A stretch of 64,000 bases of DNA from positions 32,314 to 96,313 of the forward strand of contig NZ_JAELTT010000010.1 in assembly GCF_016428975.1 (NCBI RefSeq). The letters are read 5' to 3'. The DNA comes from Dyella sp. ASV21. Its GTDB lineage: Bacteria > Pseudomonadota > Gammaproteobacteria > Xanthomonadales > Rhodanobacteraceae. Numbering within the stretch: the stretch's first letter is position 1; every line of letters begins with the position of its first letter. The position numbers were made by a program, and so were the translations under genes. Shown here piece by piece: positions 50,171 through 59,282 of the stretch. Below the pieces are notes generated by a model that saw nothing but the letters and a program-made list of their open reading frames with translations, had not been told where the DNA came from and ran no database searches.

Positions 50171-52924
50171 TTAGAACTTGAAGTTGGCCTTCAGCATGTA
50201 CTGGCGGCCGGTCACGTACTCGTTCGACATCTGCGTCTTGCTGCCCAGGTACGCGTAGTACTTGGAGTTCAGCAGGTTCAGCATGTTGAGGCTGAGCGAG
50301 AAGTTCTTGTTGATCTCGTAGCCCAGGGTCGCGTCCAGTTCCTTGAAGCCGTCGATGTAGGTCGACGGTGCACCGGCCACATAGCCACCGGCGAGGTAGC
50401 TGGAGCGGTAGGTATAGGCGAGGCTCGCGCTGTACGGACCTTCTTCGTAGTACGGGGAGACCGTGTACGAGTTCTTGGAGTTGTACGGCAGGGCGCCGCC
50501 GGTCTTGGTGGACGCGTCGGAGTAGGTGTAGTTGGCACGCAGACCGAAGCCGTAGCCATAAGCCTGCTGGTAGCTGATGGTGCCGCCCTTGACCTTGGCG
50601 CGACCGCCATCGACCGGCGCCGTCACGTCATAAGCGCACAGACCCGCGGTCGTACACTGGCCGGAGGCCACGAGGGCTGCCGCGTTGTTGGCGAAGTCAG
50701 GCAGGGCCCAGGAGCCGTTGATGCGCTCCTGCACGGAGGCGGCGTTGACGATGTAGTTCAGCACGTTCTTGTAGAAGAACGACACCGCGACCATCGATTC
50801 CGGGTTGAAGTACCACTCGGCCGAGCCATCCCAGTTCACCGAACGATACGGCTTGATGTTCGGGTTACCCGCGGCAGCGGTGAGCACCGTGTCGTTGGCG
50901 GCGAAGTACGGCGCCATCTGGTTGTACGGTGCGTACGAGATGGTTTCCGAGCCCGCACCACGCAGGATGATGTCCGGCGTAACGTTGTAGGCGATGTTGA
51001 ACGACGGCAGCCAGTTGTTGTGCGAGCTGTTCTGCGTGATGTAGCCAAAGCCGGCCGGGAACACGCACCCCCAGGTATCGGCCGAAGCGCATTCCTGCGG
51101 AATCACGTAGCCGCTGCTGGTGTTCTCGGTGTGCACGTAGCGCACGCCGATGTTGCCGTGCAGGTTGTCGTTGCCGAAGTTGGCCTGCAGGTAAGCGGCG
51201 GTGTTCTTCTGCTGCACGGCGAAGGTGTTATCCCAATAGGAATTGGGATCCTGCGCCACGCCAAAGCCCGGCGAGCTCTCGATGGCATTGAAGATTGCGT
51301 TGGCGCCGGCGGTCTGCACGTGCTGGATGGCCGTCTGGCTCAGGCCCAGGCTGCGTGCGCCGTCGAGGCTGGTGAGGCCGCCGTAGCCGATCTGGTCGAG
51401 CGTGAGCGCCTGCGGGCCGGTGAACACGTTGAGCGTCTGGCTTTCCCAATGCGAGGCGTAGCGCGCACCCACGGCCACCGAGTTCAGGAAGCCGTCGAAG
51501 TCCTTGGTGAAGTCGAGCTGGCCGTAGACATCCCTGGCCTTGTACAGCTCCTTGCCAAGGTTGCCGCCCCAGCCGTTGTCGGCCCAGTAGGTCGGGTCGT
51601 TGGCGGTGGTCGGGTCGGTGTACTGCGGGCCCTTGTTGATCGACCAGTCGAAGCCGCCGCCGTAGAAGATTTCCTTCACGCCGGCTTCCATCGGGTTGCG
51701 CGACACGCTCACGCCAGCCTGGCCATTGAGGCGCCAGCCATCACCCTTGTACTCGCCGCTCAGGTCCACACCCTTGGTGGTGATCTCCGAGCGACGGGCA
51801 TTGTTGTCGGCGAAGGTCTGCGCGGTGCTGGTGCAGTTGAGGTTGTTCTGGCACGGCGTGCCGGCCTGGCTACCCGCGACGATGATGCCGTTGGGGCCTT
51901 CGGTCAGCGAGGTGATGCCGGCCGGGCTGTGCAGCTGCCACGGGTACATCGACTGGTTGAGGTTGTCGAGGTTGTCCTTGGCGTACATCAAGCCAAGGTT
52001 GAAGTTCAGGTTGTCGATCGGCTTCCACTGGATGTTCGAGGTAACGCTGTCGCGCTTCTCGGTCTGCTGGAAGTTGGACACGCTGATCTGGTTGGGGATC
52101 TGGTCGGTCAGCTTGATCTTGCCGGCAGCCACCAGCGCGGCGGCCACGGGGCTGGCGGAGACGATGCCCGACACCGGCGTATAGCCGTAGTTTTCCAGGC
52201 CCTGGCGGTTCTGGAACTGCTCGTAATGCTGGGCCGACACGTCGACGCCGAAGGTCTTGTCGTCGTTATGCCAGCTATAGAACACCGACGCGGACGGACG
52301 GCTGTTGCTGACCATGTCGTTGTAGTTCACGCCCACCGAACCGGTCAGCGTATTGGACGGCACGTCCAGCGGCTTGATGGTGTGCATGATGATGGTGCCG
52401 CCGAGCGCACCTTCCGGCAGACGGGCTTCCGGGCTCTTGTAGATCTCGAGGCGGCCGACCACTTCCGGCGCCAGCAGCGAGTAGTTGAAGCCACGGTTCG
52501 GCGCGTCGTCGTACAGCCACACGGCCTGGGCCACCGGGTGACCGTCGAGCAGGGTCAGGTTGAGGCTGGGGTCCATGCCGTTGATGCTGACGCGCTGGGT
52601 CGCACCGAGCTGGCGATCGAGCGTGACGCCCGGCATCTGGGCGAGCGCCTCGGCCACGTTGCTGGCCGGGAACTTGCCGATGTCTTCCGAGGTGATCGCA
52701 TCGACGATGGCGTCGGCGTTGCGCTTGGTGTCCATCGACGCCTGCAGGCTGGCGCGAATACCGGTGACGGTCACCGTCTCGAGCTGCTTGGCCTTCGACT
52801 GGTCAGCCTGGTCGCTGGACTGGGTCGTGTTGGACTGCTGGCTGGCGTCCTGGGCGTAGAGCGCGCTGGACAGGCACAGGCTGGCGATGATGCTAGCTGC
52901 AAGAATCGTTTTGCGGTGTGACAT
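50171..52924 (-). CDS. TonB-dependent receptor of the nag locus (Xanthomonas/Caulobacter type)
   Basis: A 917-residue receptor of the large Xanth-Caul subfamily. The signal peptide ends SSALYAQ and is followed by the TonB box-like LETVTVTGIRASLQASMDTKRNADAIVDAI. The plug has SEDIGKFPASNVAEALAQMPGVTLDRQLG. The barrel ends YMLKANFKF. This N-terminal pattern characterises sugar and oligosaccharide receptors such as the chitooligosaccharide receptors of xanthomonads and Caulobacter. GGGGAGG lies just before the ATG. With the GH20 enzyme, nagX and the kinase in the same direction, a GlcNAc or chitobiose substrate is very likely. Confidence 0.92.
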   Translation of the reverse strand: MSHRKTILAASIIASLCLSSALYAQDASQQSNTTQSSDQADQSKAKQLETVTVTGIRASLQASMDTKRNADAIVDAITSEDIGKFPASNVAEALAQMPGVTLDRQLGATQRVSINGMDPSLNLTLLDGHPVAQAVWLYDDAPNRGFNYSLLAPEVVGRLEIYKSPEARLPEGALGGTIIMHTIKPLDVPSNTLTGSVGVNYNDMVSNSRPSASVFYSWHNDDKTFGVDVSAQHYEQFQNRQGLENYGYTPVSGIVSASPVAAALVAAGKIKLTDQIPNQISVSNFQQTEKRDSVTSNIQWKPIDNLNFNLGLMYAKDNLDNLNQSMYPWQLHSPAGITSLTEGPNGIIVAGSQAGTPCQNNLNCTSTAQTFADNNARRSEITTKGVDLSGEYKGDGWRLNGQAGVSVSRNPMEAGVKEIFYGGGFDWSINKGPQYTDPTTANDPTYWADNGWGGNLGKELYKARDVYGQLDFTKDFDGFLNSVAVGARYASHWESQTLNVFTGPQALTLDQIGYGGLTSLDGARSLGLSQTAIQHVQTAGANAIFNAIESSPGFGVAQDPNSYWDNTFAVQQKNTAAYLQANFGNDNLHGNIGVRYVHTENTSSGYVIPQECASADTWGCVFPAGFGYITQNSSHNNWLPSFNIAYNVTPDIILRGAGSETISYAPYNQMAPYFAANDTVLTAAAGNPNIKPYRSVNWDGSAEWYFNPESMVAVSFFYKNVLNYIVNAASVQERINGSWALPDFANNAAALVASGQCTTAGLCAYDVTAPVDGGRAKVKGGTISYQQAYGYGFGLRANYTYSDASTKTGGALPYNSKNSYTVSPYYEEGPYSASLAYTYRSSYLAGGYVAGAPSTYIDGFKELDATLGYEINKNFSLSLNMLNLLNSKYYAYLGSKTQMSNEYVTGRQYMLKANFKF

Positions 52925-53023
52925 GGTTTCCTCCCCTCGAAGGTATTTCTGCAGCGGATGTGTGTGGGCTGTCCTGCTGCGGCTTGGCGATCTGGGCTTG
53001 CGCCCGGTTCAGTGCAACGGTGG

Positions 53024-54073
53024 TTACTGCGGTACTTCGATTTCTCCAGGCTTCGCATGCCGGCCATCCAGGTACAGGCCGGCTGCGCCAATCACGCCGT
53101 GTTGGCCGTGCTCCATCAGTCGTACGGGAACCTGCTGCAGAAAGGCGCGCATCACGCCCTTGTTGAAGAAGCGCTGACGGAAGCTGCTGGTGAGCAGCAC
53201 GTCGCGGATCTGCGGCAGGATGCCGCCGGCAAGGAAAACGCCGCCCCGCGCGCCGTACAGCAACACCAGGTCGCCGACGAAGCTGCCGAGCAAGCCGCAG
53301 AACACCTCCAGCGCCTCCACGGCGGCGGCATCGCTGCGCGCCAGTGCGGCCTGGGTGACCTGGCTGGGTTCGGTGAGTACGGACGCCTGCTGATTGAGCG
53401 CGCAAACGGCAGTGTAGAGATTCAACAGGCCGGGGCCGGACAGCGCATGCTCGAACGATACGTAGGCGCGATCGCGCGCGAGATGACGGAGTATCTCGAT
53501 CTCACGCTCGTTGCCCGGCGCCAGCGCGATCTGGCCCGCTTCGGTGGCGAGCACCGTCGCGTGCGGGTGGCCTGGCAGCAGCACCGCCGAACCCAGGCCG
53601 GTGCCCGGGCCCATGACCAGTACCGGACCCACCGCCTGCGGCGCACTGCTCTCGATCACCGGTGTGGTGTCGGCGTGGCCGAGGAACTGCGTGGCATAGG
53701 CCACCGCTTCGAAATCGTTGACCACCGCCAGCTGCTCGATGCCGAGACTGTCGCGGATATCGCGGATCGACACCGGCCAGGGCAGGTTGTCGTTGATGAT
53801 GGCATCGCCCAGCACATAGCCGGCACTGGCCACGGCGCAACGATCCACCTGCACCGCGCGACCGAGATGGCCGACAAAATCCTTCAGCACCGCGGTAAGG
53901 CTGGGCCATTCGGCGCAGGCATAGCGATGGTATTCCAGCACCGTGACTGGCCGCGGGCCGTCTGGCTGCGGGCTCACCAGGCCGATGCGCGCATGTGTTC
54001 CCCCGACGTCCGCCGCGAGAAACATGCTGGCTGGCGACAACGCGCGCACGCCGTGGCTGATGGCTTCCCCCAC
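53024..54073 (-). CDS. nagK: Glucokinase-family sugar kinase (GlcNAc kinase of the nag locus)
   Basis: A 349-residue ATP-dependent hexokinase of the bacterial glucokinase family. FLAADVGGTHARIGLV is the phosphate-1 loop and VVNDFEAVAY holds the catalytic Asp. VMGPGTGLGSAVLLPG is the adenosine-side loop and FLAGGILPQIRD a second nucleotide motif. In this family glucose and GlcNAc kinases cannot be separated by eye. Position beside nagP, nagR, nagB and nagA, and a NagR-like operator in its promoter, argue for GlcNAc. The GTG at 54073 has GAGGGG six bases upstream; ATG at 54025 is the alternative. It could be named glk. Confidence 0.85.
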   Translation of the reverse strand: MGEAISHGVRALSPASMFLAADVGGTHARIGLVSPQPDGPRPVTVLEYHRYACAEWPSLTAVLKDFVGHLGRAVQVDRCAVASAGYVLGDAIINDNLPWPVSIRDIRDSLGIEQLAVVNDFEAVAYATQFLGHADTTPVIESSAPQAVGPVLVMGPGTGLGSAVLLPGHPHATVLATEAGQIALAPGNEREIEILRHLARDRAYVSFEHALSGPGLLNLYTAVCALNQQASVLTEPSQVTQAALARSDAAAVEALEVFCGLLGSFVGDLVLLYGARGGVFLAGGILPQIRDVLLTSSFRQRFFNKGVMRAFLQQVPVRLMEHGQHGVIGAAGLYLDGRHAKPGEIEVPQ

Positions 54074-54147
54074 TGCTATCCCCTCGTCATCCCGATGTCA
54101 CGAAGCTGTCAAGTCAGCGTCGAATTTGGCCGGAGTCTGGTAATGAC

Positions 54148-54161
54148 TGACAACGTTGTCA
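54148..54161. promoter_or_regulatory. NagR operator, perfect palindrome
   Basis: TGACAACGTTGTCA is a perfect 14-bp palindrome with a central CG, the form of LacI-family operators and of the NagR motif reported in proteobacteria. It lies 75 bases before the sugar kinase start. Confidence 0.85.
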
Positions 54162-54390
54162 ATAAGAGAAATGGCACGGGGGGTGGCGATTGATGCGGCG
54201 GGACAGCATGAGTCGCAGATACCTGCGTAGACCAGTAAATACAAAGCATTGATTTACGGATATTTAACTGCAAATCACGAGGGTAAAACAGGAGCGCTGA
54301 AACGTGCCGCAACGCGCCAAAAGAGGCGGTCATGAAGAGTCATTCAACACCCCCGCCATAAGTCATGGATGAGCCGTGAAGGGCGGACAA

Positions 54391-54404
54391 TTGACAACGT
54401 TGCT
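54391..54404. promoter_or_regulatory. NagR operator, degenerate second copy
   Basis: TTGACAACGTTGCT keeps the left half and central CAACGTTG of the motif but loses the outer right arm. It covers the -35 box of the probable nagP promoter, about 87 bases before its ATG. Confidence 0.65.
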
Positions 54405-54490
54405 ATTAGCGTCGATAAAAGATCAATTCGGGGGAGTCGGGCCGCTGCGGCCTGTCAGTCATCAGCCATTCGCGGGGAGTTTTCACCTAC

Positions 54491-55777
54491 ATGTCTGCCA
54501 CTACGCTTTCCGCCAGCGGGGCGCGCTCATCCAGCGTGGTACCCATGCTGATCATCGGTGTGCTGTTCTTTATCTTCGGCTTCGTGACTTGGCTCAACGG
54601 TCCGCTGATTACCTTCGTCAAGCTCGCTTTCAACGTGGATGACGTATCGGCGTTTCTGGTGCCGTTGGTGTTCTACTTTTCGTACTTCTTCCTGGCCATT
54701 CCGTCGTCGAGCGTGTTGCGCCGCACGGGCATGAAGAAGGGCATGGGGCTGGGCCTGTTCGTGATGGCGATTGGCGCGGTGTTGTTTGGCCAGTTCGTCA
54801 GCATGCGCATCTTCTACCCGGCGCTGCTCGGCCTGTTCGTGATCGGCGCGGGTCTCGCGCTGCTGCAGACCGCATCCAACCCGTATATAAGCATTCTTGG
54901 CCCCATCGACAGCGCCGCGCAGCGCATTGCCTTCATGGGCATCTGCAACAAGGTGGCCGGTGCACTCGCCCCGGTGTTGTTCGGCGCGCTGGTGCTCAGC
55001 GGCATCGACAACTTCGACCAGCAGGTCAAGGCCGCACCCACGCCGGAAGCGCGCGAGGCATTGCTCAATGCGTTCGCCGCCAAGATCCACATGCCCTACA
55101 TGATCATGGCCGGCCTGCTTGTACTGCTGGCGATCTGGGTAGTGCGTTCGCCGCTGCCGGAGATCAAACCTTCCGGCGCGAACGCCGAGTCCGATATCGG
55201 TCATGCCAAGGGTGGCATCTTCAGCTTCCCGCACCTGTGGCTGGGCGTGCTGTGCCTGTTTCTCTATGTGGGGGTGGAAGTGATGGCAGGTGATGCCATC
55301 GGCACCTATGGACAAGGCTTCGGCCTGCCGCTGGAAGAAACCAAGCACTTCACCTCGTATACGCTGGTGGCGATGCTAGGCGGCTACCTGGCTGGCCTGG
55401 TGTTGATTCCGCGCTTTATCTCGCAGCAGAGCTACCTGGCGGTGTCCGCGGTGCTGGGCGTGCTGTTTACGCTGGGCGCCTACTTCACCCAGGGCCATAT
55501 CTCGGTGGGCTTCGTCGCCGCGCTGGGCTTTGCCAACGCGATGATGTGGCCGGCGATCTTCCCGCTGGCCATCCACGGCCTCGGTCGCCTCACCGAGCGC
55601 GGCTCGGCCCTGCTGATCATGGCCATCGTGGGTGGCGCCCTGGTGCCGCAACTGTTCGTGCACCTGAAACAGCACTTCAACTTCCAGCTGGTATTCATGC
55701 TGCTGATGGTGCCCTGCTACCTGTACATCCTCTACTACGGCATGAGGGGCCATCGCGTGGGTCAACACGCGACCTGA
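54491..55777 (+). CDS. nagP: NagP, N-acetylglucosamine MFS permease
   Basis: A 428-residue, twelve-helix sugar:proton symporter of the FucP/GluP type. VLFFIFGFVTWLNGPLITFVKLAF and LVFYFSYFFLAIPSSSVLRRTGMKKGM are typical of the family, as is GAGLALLQTASNPYISILGP. Proteobacterial NagP replaces a phosphotransferase system, so free GlcNAc enters and a kinase is needed; that kinase gene is divergent from it. The ATG at 54491 has GGGGAG 12 bases upstream. It leads the rightward nag gene set. Confidence 0.93.
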   Translation: MSATTLSASGARSSSVVPMLIIGVLFFIFGFVTWLNGPLITFVKLAFNVDDVSAFLVPLVFYFSYFFLAIPSSSVLRRTGMKKGMGLGLFVMAIGAVLFGQFVSMRIFYPALLGLFVIGAGLALLQTASNPYISILGPIDSAAQRIAFMGICNKVAGALAPVLFGALVLSGIDNFDQQVKAAPTPEAREALLNAFAAKIHMPYMIMAGLLVLLAIWVVRSPLPEIKPSGANAESDIGHAKGGIFSFPHLWLGVLCLFLYVGVEVMAGDAIGTYGQGFGLPLEETKHFTSYTLVAMLGGYLAGLVLIPRFISQQSYLAVSAVLGVLFTLGAYFTQGHISVGFVAALGFANAMMWPAIFPLAIHGLGRLTERGSALLIMAIVGGALVPQLFVHLKQHFNFQLVFMLLMVPCYLYILYYGMRGHRVGQHAT

Positions 55778-55859
55778 GCCACCTCGCACGCGCGGCGCGG
55801 CTTCATGGCGCGCCGCGCTGGGCTACGATGCCCATCTTCGTTCTGCCGGAGTTCCTACG

Positions 55860-56912
55860 TTGCGCAACCCCACCATCAAGGACGTCGCCAAGCGGTCGGG
55901 CGTTTCGCTCAAGACCGTATCGCGCGTGATCAACCGCGAGGCGTCGGTGCGCCAGGACACGCGCGAAAAGGTCGAGCGCGCCATCGAGGCGCTGGGGTAC
56001 CAACCCAACCCATCGGCACGCGGCCTGCGCAGCGCACATGCCTATGCCATCGGCCTGGTCTACGACAACCCGAACGCGCACTACGTCATCAGCATGCAGG
56101 ATGGCGTGCTGTCGGCCTGCCGGGAGCGCGGCTTCGGCCTGCTGATTCACCCTTGCGACTCCACCTCGCCGACGCTGGCCGAAGAGCTGTGCGCCCTGGT
56201 GGAACGCAACCGGCTCGCCGGCCTGGTGCTGGCGCCGCCGATGTCCGAACAAGCCGAGCTGATCGCCACGCTGACCGCGAACGACATCAGCTTCGTGCGC
56301 ATCATTTCCTCGCGCGAAGATCCGCACGACGGCGCGCCCTGCGTGTACATCGACGATCGCAGCGCCGCGTATGCCATCACTGAACACCTGATCCAGATGG
56401 GCCACAAGCGCATCGGTTTCCTATGGGGCGAACCGCATCATCGTTCCAGCCCCGAGCGCTACCAGGGCTATGCCGACGCCCTGAAGGACTACGGCCTGCC
56501 GTTGGACAAGAAGCTCGTACTGCCTGGCCGCTATGCGTTCGACGACGGCTTCCGCGGCGCGCGCAAACTGCTCGCACTGAAAGATCCGCCCACGGCGATC
56601 TTCGGCAGCAACGACGAAATCGCCGCCGGTGTACTGGCTGCGGCCCGTTCCAGCGGAATGGACGTGCCATGGAATCTTTCCATCGCCGGCTTCGAGGACA
56701 GCCCGTTCTCCAAGCAGGCGTGGCCGGCGCTCACCACCGCGCGCCAGTCCACCAGCGACATCGGTCGCCATGCCGCGCTGCAGTTGATGGCCGAACTGCA
56801 GCGCAAGGCCGGCGGCACCGCCGAAGCGCCGCACAGCGAATGTTTCGTACCCGAACTGGTCGTGCGCGGCTCCACCGCGCCACCGCAAACCCCCGCGCCC
56901 CGCAAGGGGTGA
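55860..56912 (+). CDS. nagR: NagR, LacI-family regulator of GlcNAc genes
   Basis: A 350-residue repressor. The N-terminal helix-turn-helix and hinge read NPTIKDVAKRSGVSLKTVSRVINREASVRQDTREKVERAIEALGYQPN, followed by the periplasmic-binding-like effector domain (IGLVYDNPNAHYVISMQDGV, GFLWGEPHHRSSPERYQGY, FGSNDEIAAGV). The start is a TTG at 55860 with GGAG eight bases upstream; no ATG is available. In xanthomonads NagR represses nag genes until an amino-sugar signal (reported as GlcNAc-6-P or GlcN-6-P in different groups) accumulates. Its sites are probably the two palindromes in the kinase/nagP interval. Confidence 0.93.
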   Translation: MRNPTIKDVAKRSGVSLKTVSRVINREASVRQDTREKVERAIEALGYQPNPSARGLRSAHAYAIGLVYDNPNAHYVISMQDGVLSACRERGFGLLIHPCDSTSPTLAEELCALVERNRLAGLVLAPPMSEQAELIATLTANDISFVRIISSREDPHDGAPCVYIDDRSAAYAITEHLIQMGHKRIGFLWGEPHHRSSPERYQGYADALKDYGLPLDKKLVLPGRYAFDDGFRGARKLLALKDPPTAIFGSNDEIAAGVLAAARSSGMDVPWNLSIAGFEDSPFSKQAWPALTTARQSTSDIGRHAALQLMAELQRKAGGTAEAPHSECFVPELVVRGSTAPPQTPAPRKG

Positions 56913-56964
56913 GGTCCATACCTCACCCCGCGTGGCGCGACCACGCTTGCCATTGAGATAGACG

Positions 56965-57999
56965 ATGAAAGAAGCCAGCTCCACCCTGATGTTCCGCGAG
57001 GCTCATGAAACGGCCGCCGTGGTCGAGCGCCAGCTGCGCGAGAATGCGCCCATCCTGGCTGCTCTCGGCGAACGACTGCGAGCCAAGCCGCCGCGCTTCA
57101 TCGTCACCTGTGCCCGCGGCAGTTCCGATCACGCCGCCGCATATGCCAAGTATGTGTTCGAGACACGCCTGGGGCTGATCACCGCTTCGGCATCGCCGTC
57201 CATCTCCTCCATCTACGATGCCGACCTGCACCTGGATGGCGCCCTGTTCGTCGCCATCTCCCAGTCGGGCAAAAGCCCGGACCTGCTGCGCAGCGCGCAA
57301 GCCGCCAAGACCGCCGGCGCGCATGTGCTGGCGCTGGTGAACGTGGAAGATTCCCCGCTGGCGCAGATGGCCGACACCTTCGTGCCCCTGCGTGCCGGCC
57401 CGGAGCTCAGCGTGGCCGCCACCAAGAGCTATCTCGCCACGCTCGCGGCGATCCTGCAGCTCACCGCGCACTGGAGCAACGACAAGGTGCTGCACGATGT
57501 GGTGCAGCGCCTGCCCGACGATCTGCGGCGCGGCTGGGACAGCGACTGGAGCGCACTCACCGAGGGCCTGCGCGATGCGCGCAACCTGTTCGTGGTGGGT
57601 CGCGGCTACGGCTTTGGCGCATCGCTGGAAGCGGCGCTCAAACTCAAGGAAACCTGCGGCCTGCACGCCGAGGCGTTCAGCGCGGCGGAAGTGAAGCACG
57701 GCCCGATGGCCCTGGTGGGCGAAGGCTTTCCGGTGCTGTTCCTGGCCCAGGACGATGGCACGCTGGACAATACGCTTACCGTGGCGCGCGAGTTCCGCGC
57801 CCGTGGCGCACGCGTATTCATCGCCGCGCCGGGCAGTACGGAGCCCGATACCCTGGCGCTGCCCAAGGACATCGCGCCCATCGTGACGCCGCTGCTGGCC
57901 GTGCAGAGCTTCTACCGCGCCGCCAGCGCGCTGGCCCTGGCACGCGGCTACGATCCGGACGTACCGCCGCATCTGCGCAAGGTCACGGAGACCATGTAA
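56965..57999 (+). CDS. nagB: NagB-II, glucosamine-6-phosphate deaminase (SIS type)
   Basis: A 344-residue enzyme with two SIS domains that converts GlcN-6-P to fructose-6-P and ammonia. It lacks the glutaminase domain of GlmS. Motifs include RFIVTCARGSSDHAAAYAKYVFE and ALFVAISQSGKSPDLLRS (sugar-phosphate loop). Others are AATKSYLATLA, FVVGRGYGFGASLEAALKLKETCG and AEVKHGPMALV. This non-orthologous form replaces classical NagB in Shewanella and xanthomonads. The stop TAA shares one base with the nagA start (TAATG), so the two are coupled. Confidence 0.93.
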   Translation: MKEASSTLMFREAHETAAVVERQLRENAPILAALGERLRAKPPRFIVTCARGSSDHAAAYAKYVFETRLGLITASASPSISSIYDADLHLDGALFVAISQSGKSPDLLRSAQAAKTAGAHVLALVNVEDSPLAQMADTFVPLRAGPELSVAATKSYLATLAAILQLTAHWSNDKVLHDVVQRLPDDLRRGWDSDWSALTEGLRDARNLFVVGRGYGFGASLEAALKLKETCGLHAEAFSAAEVKHGPMALVGEGFPVLFLAQDDGTLDNTLTVAREFRARGARVFIAAPGSTEPDTLALPKDIAPIVTPLLAVQSFYRAASALALARGYDPDVPPHLRKVTETM

Positions 58000-59156
58000 T
58001 GAACGCGCCACTCACTGCACTCGTCAATGCCCGCGTGATGGGCGAGCACGGCCCGCAAGACGGGCTAGCGGTGCTCACGCGCGGCGCGCGCATCGAAGCC
58101 ATCGTGCGCGCCGATGACAGCCGCATCGCCAACGCGCAGCGACACGATGTCGGTGGCCGCCTGCTGCTGCCCGGCTTTATCGATGTACAGGTCAACGGTG
58201 GTGGCGGCATGCTGTTCAACGCCGAGCCCACGGTGGAGGCGCTCGCCACCATCAGCGCCGCGCATCGGCAGTTCGGCACCACCGGTTTCCTGCCCACGCT
58301 GATTACCGATACCGCGGAAGTCATGCACAAGGCGCTGGACGCCGTCGATGCCGCCATCGAACAAGGCGTGCCGGGTGTGCTCGGCATCCACCTGGAAGGC
58401 CCCTTCCTCGCCACCGCGCGCAAGGGCATCCACGATGCCACGCTGTTCCGCCTGCCCGATGCCGACGACATCGCCGCCATCACGCGGCGCCGTCGCGGCG
58501 TGGTGATGATTACGCTGGCGGTAGAAGAAGTGCCGCTGGATACCATTCGCCAGCTCAGCGAAGCCGGCGTCCTGGTCGTGGCCGGCCACACCGCCGCCAC
58601 CTATGACGCCACGCGCGCCGCGCTCGACGCCGGCGTGTGCGGCTTCACTCACCTGTACAACGCGATGACGCCGCTGGGCAGTCGCGAGCCCGGTGTGGTC
58701 GGCGCCGCGCTGGACGATCCGCATAGCTGGTGCGGCCTGATCGTGGACGGCCATCACGTACACCCGGCTGCGCTGCGCGTGGCCATCGCCGCCAAGGCTC
58801 GCGGCAAGAGCGTGCTGGTGACCGACGCGATGCCACCGGTGGGCGCGGCCAATCCGGAATATGTGCTCAATGGCCAGACCATCGTCGCCCGCGACGGCAT
58901 CTGCCAGAGCGATGCCGGCGTGCTGGCCGGCTCGGCCCTCGATATGGCCACCGGCGTGCGCAACCTGGTGCAGATGGTGGGCCTGACGCTGGCCGAAGCG
59001 TCCCGTATGGCCAGTGCCTACCCCGCCGCATGGCTGGGCCTGGATCGCCAGCTCGGCCGACTGGTGGCCGGCCAGCGCGCCGACTTCGCCGTGCTCGACG
59101 ATACCCTGCACGTGCATGAAACCTGGATCGGCGGCGTGCGTTACGCCGCGAGCTGA
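57999..59156 (+). CDS. nagA: NagA, N-acetylglucosamine-6-phosphate deacetylase
   Basis: A 385-residue amidohydrolase that deacetylates GlcNAc-6-P to GlcN-6-P. LLLPGFIDVQVNGGGG opens the barrel, HLEGPFLATARKG carries Glu 133 and VVAGHTAATYDATRAAL has His 197. GFTHLYNAMTPL has His 218 and VLVTDAMPPVG holds the catalytic Asp 276. Metal ligands Glu, His and His are thus all present. The length is normal. It starts on the last base of the nagB stop. It is the final gene of the rightward nag set. Confidence 0.96.
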   Translation: MNAPLTALVNARVMGEHGPQDGLAVLTRGARIEAIVRADDSRIANAQRHDVGGRLLLPGFIDVQVNGGGGMLFNAEPTVEALATISAAHRQFGTTGFLPTLITDTAEVMHKALDAVDAAIEQGVPGVLGIHLEGPFLATARKGIHDATLFRLPDADDIAAITRRRRGVVMITLAVEEVPLDTIRQLSEAGVLVVAGHTAATYDATRAALDAGVCGFTHLYNAMTPLGSREPGVVGAALDDPHSWCGLIVDGHHVHPAALRVAIAAKARGKSVLVTDAMPPVGAANPEYVLNGQTIVARDGICQSDAGVLAGSALDMATGVRNLVQMVGLTLAEASRMASAYPAAWLGLDRQLGRLVAGQRADFAVLDDTLHVHETWIGGVRYAAS

Positions 59157-59282
59157 CGGCAGGCAGGCGGCAAGCGCGCCTGGCCGGTATTGGCCAAGCG
59201 CCACATGCAAGGAAGACCGCAGACGCGGGCAACGCGCGCTGGATGCTTTACGCGTGTTGCCCCGTTGCCGCCGCGCGGCGAT

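Larger units (their letters stand above)
54074..54490. promoter_or_regulatory. Divergent regulatory interval between sugar kinase gene and nagP
   Basis: 417 bases without a gene, noticeably AT-richer than its surroundings. It carries one perfect and one degenerate NagR-type operator. A nagP promoter candidate is TTGACA (54391-54396), 17 bases, GATAAA (54414-54419), with the operator covering the -35 box. On the other strand TTGACA (54162-54157) overlaps the perfect operator, with a weak -10. Confidence 0.65.
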
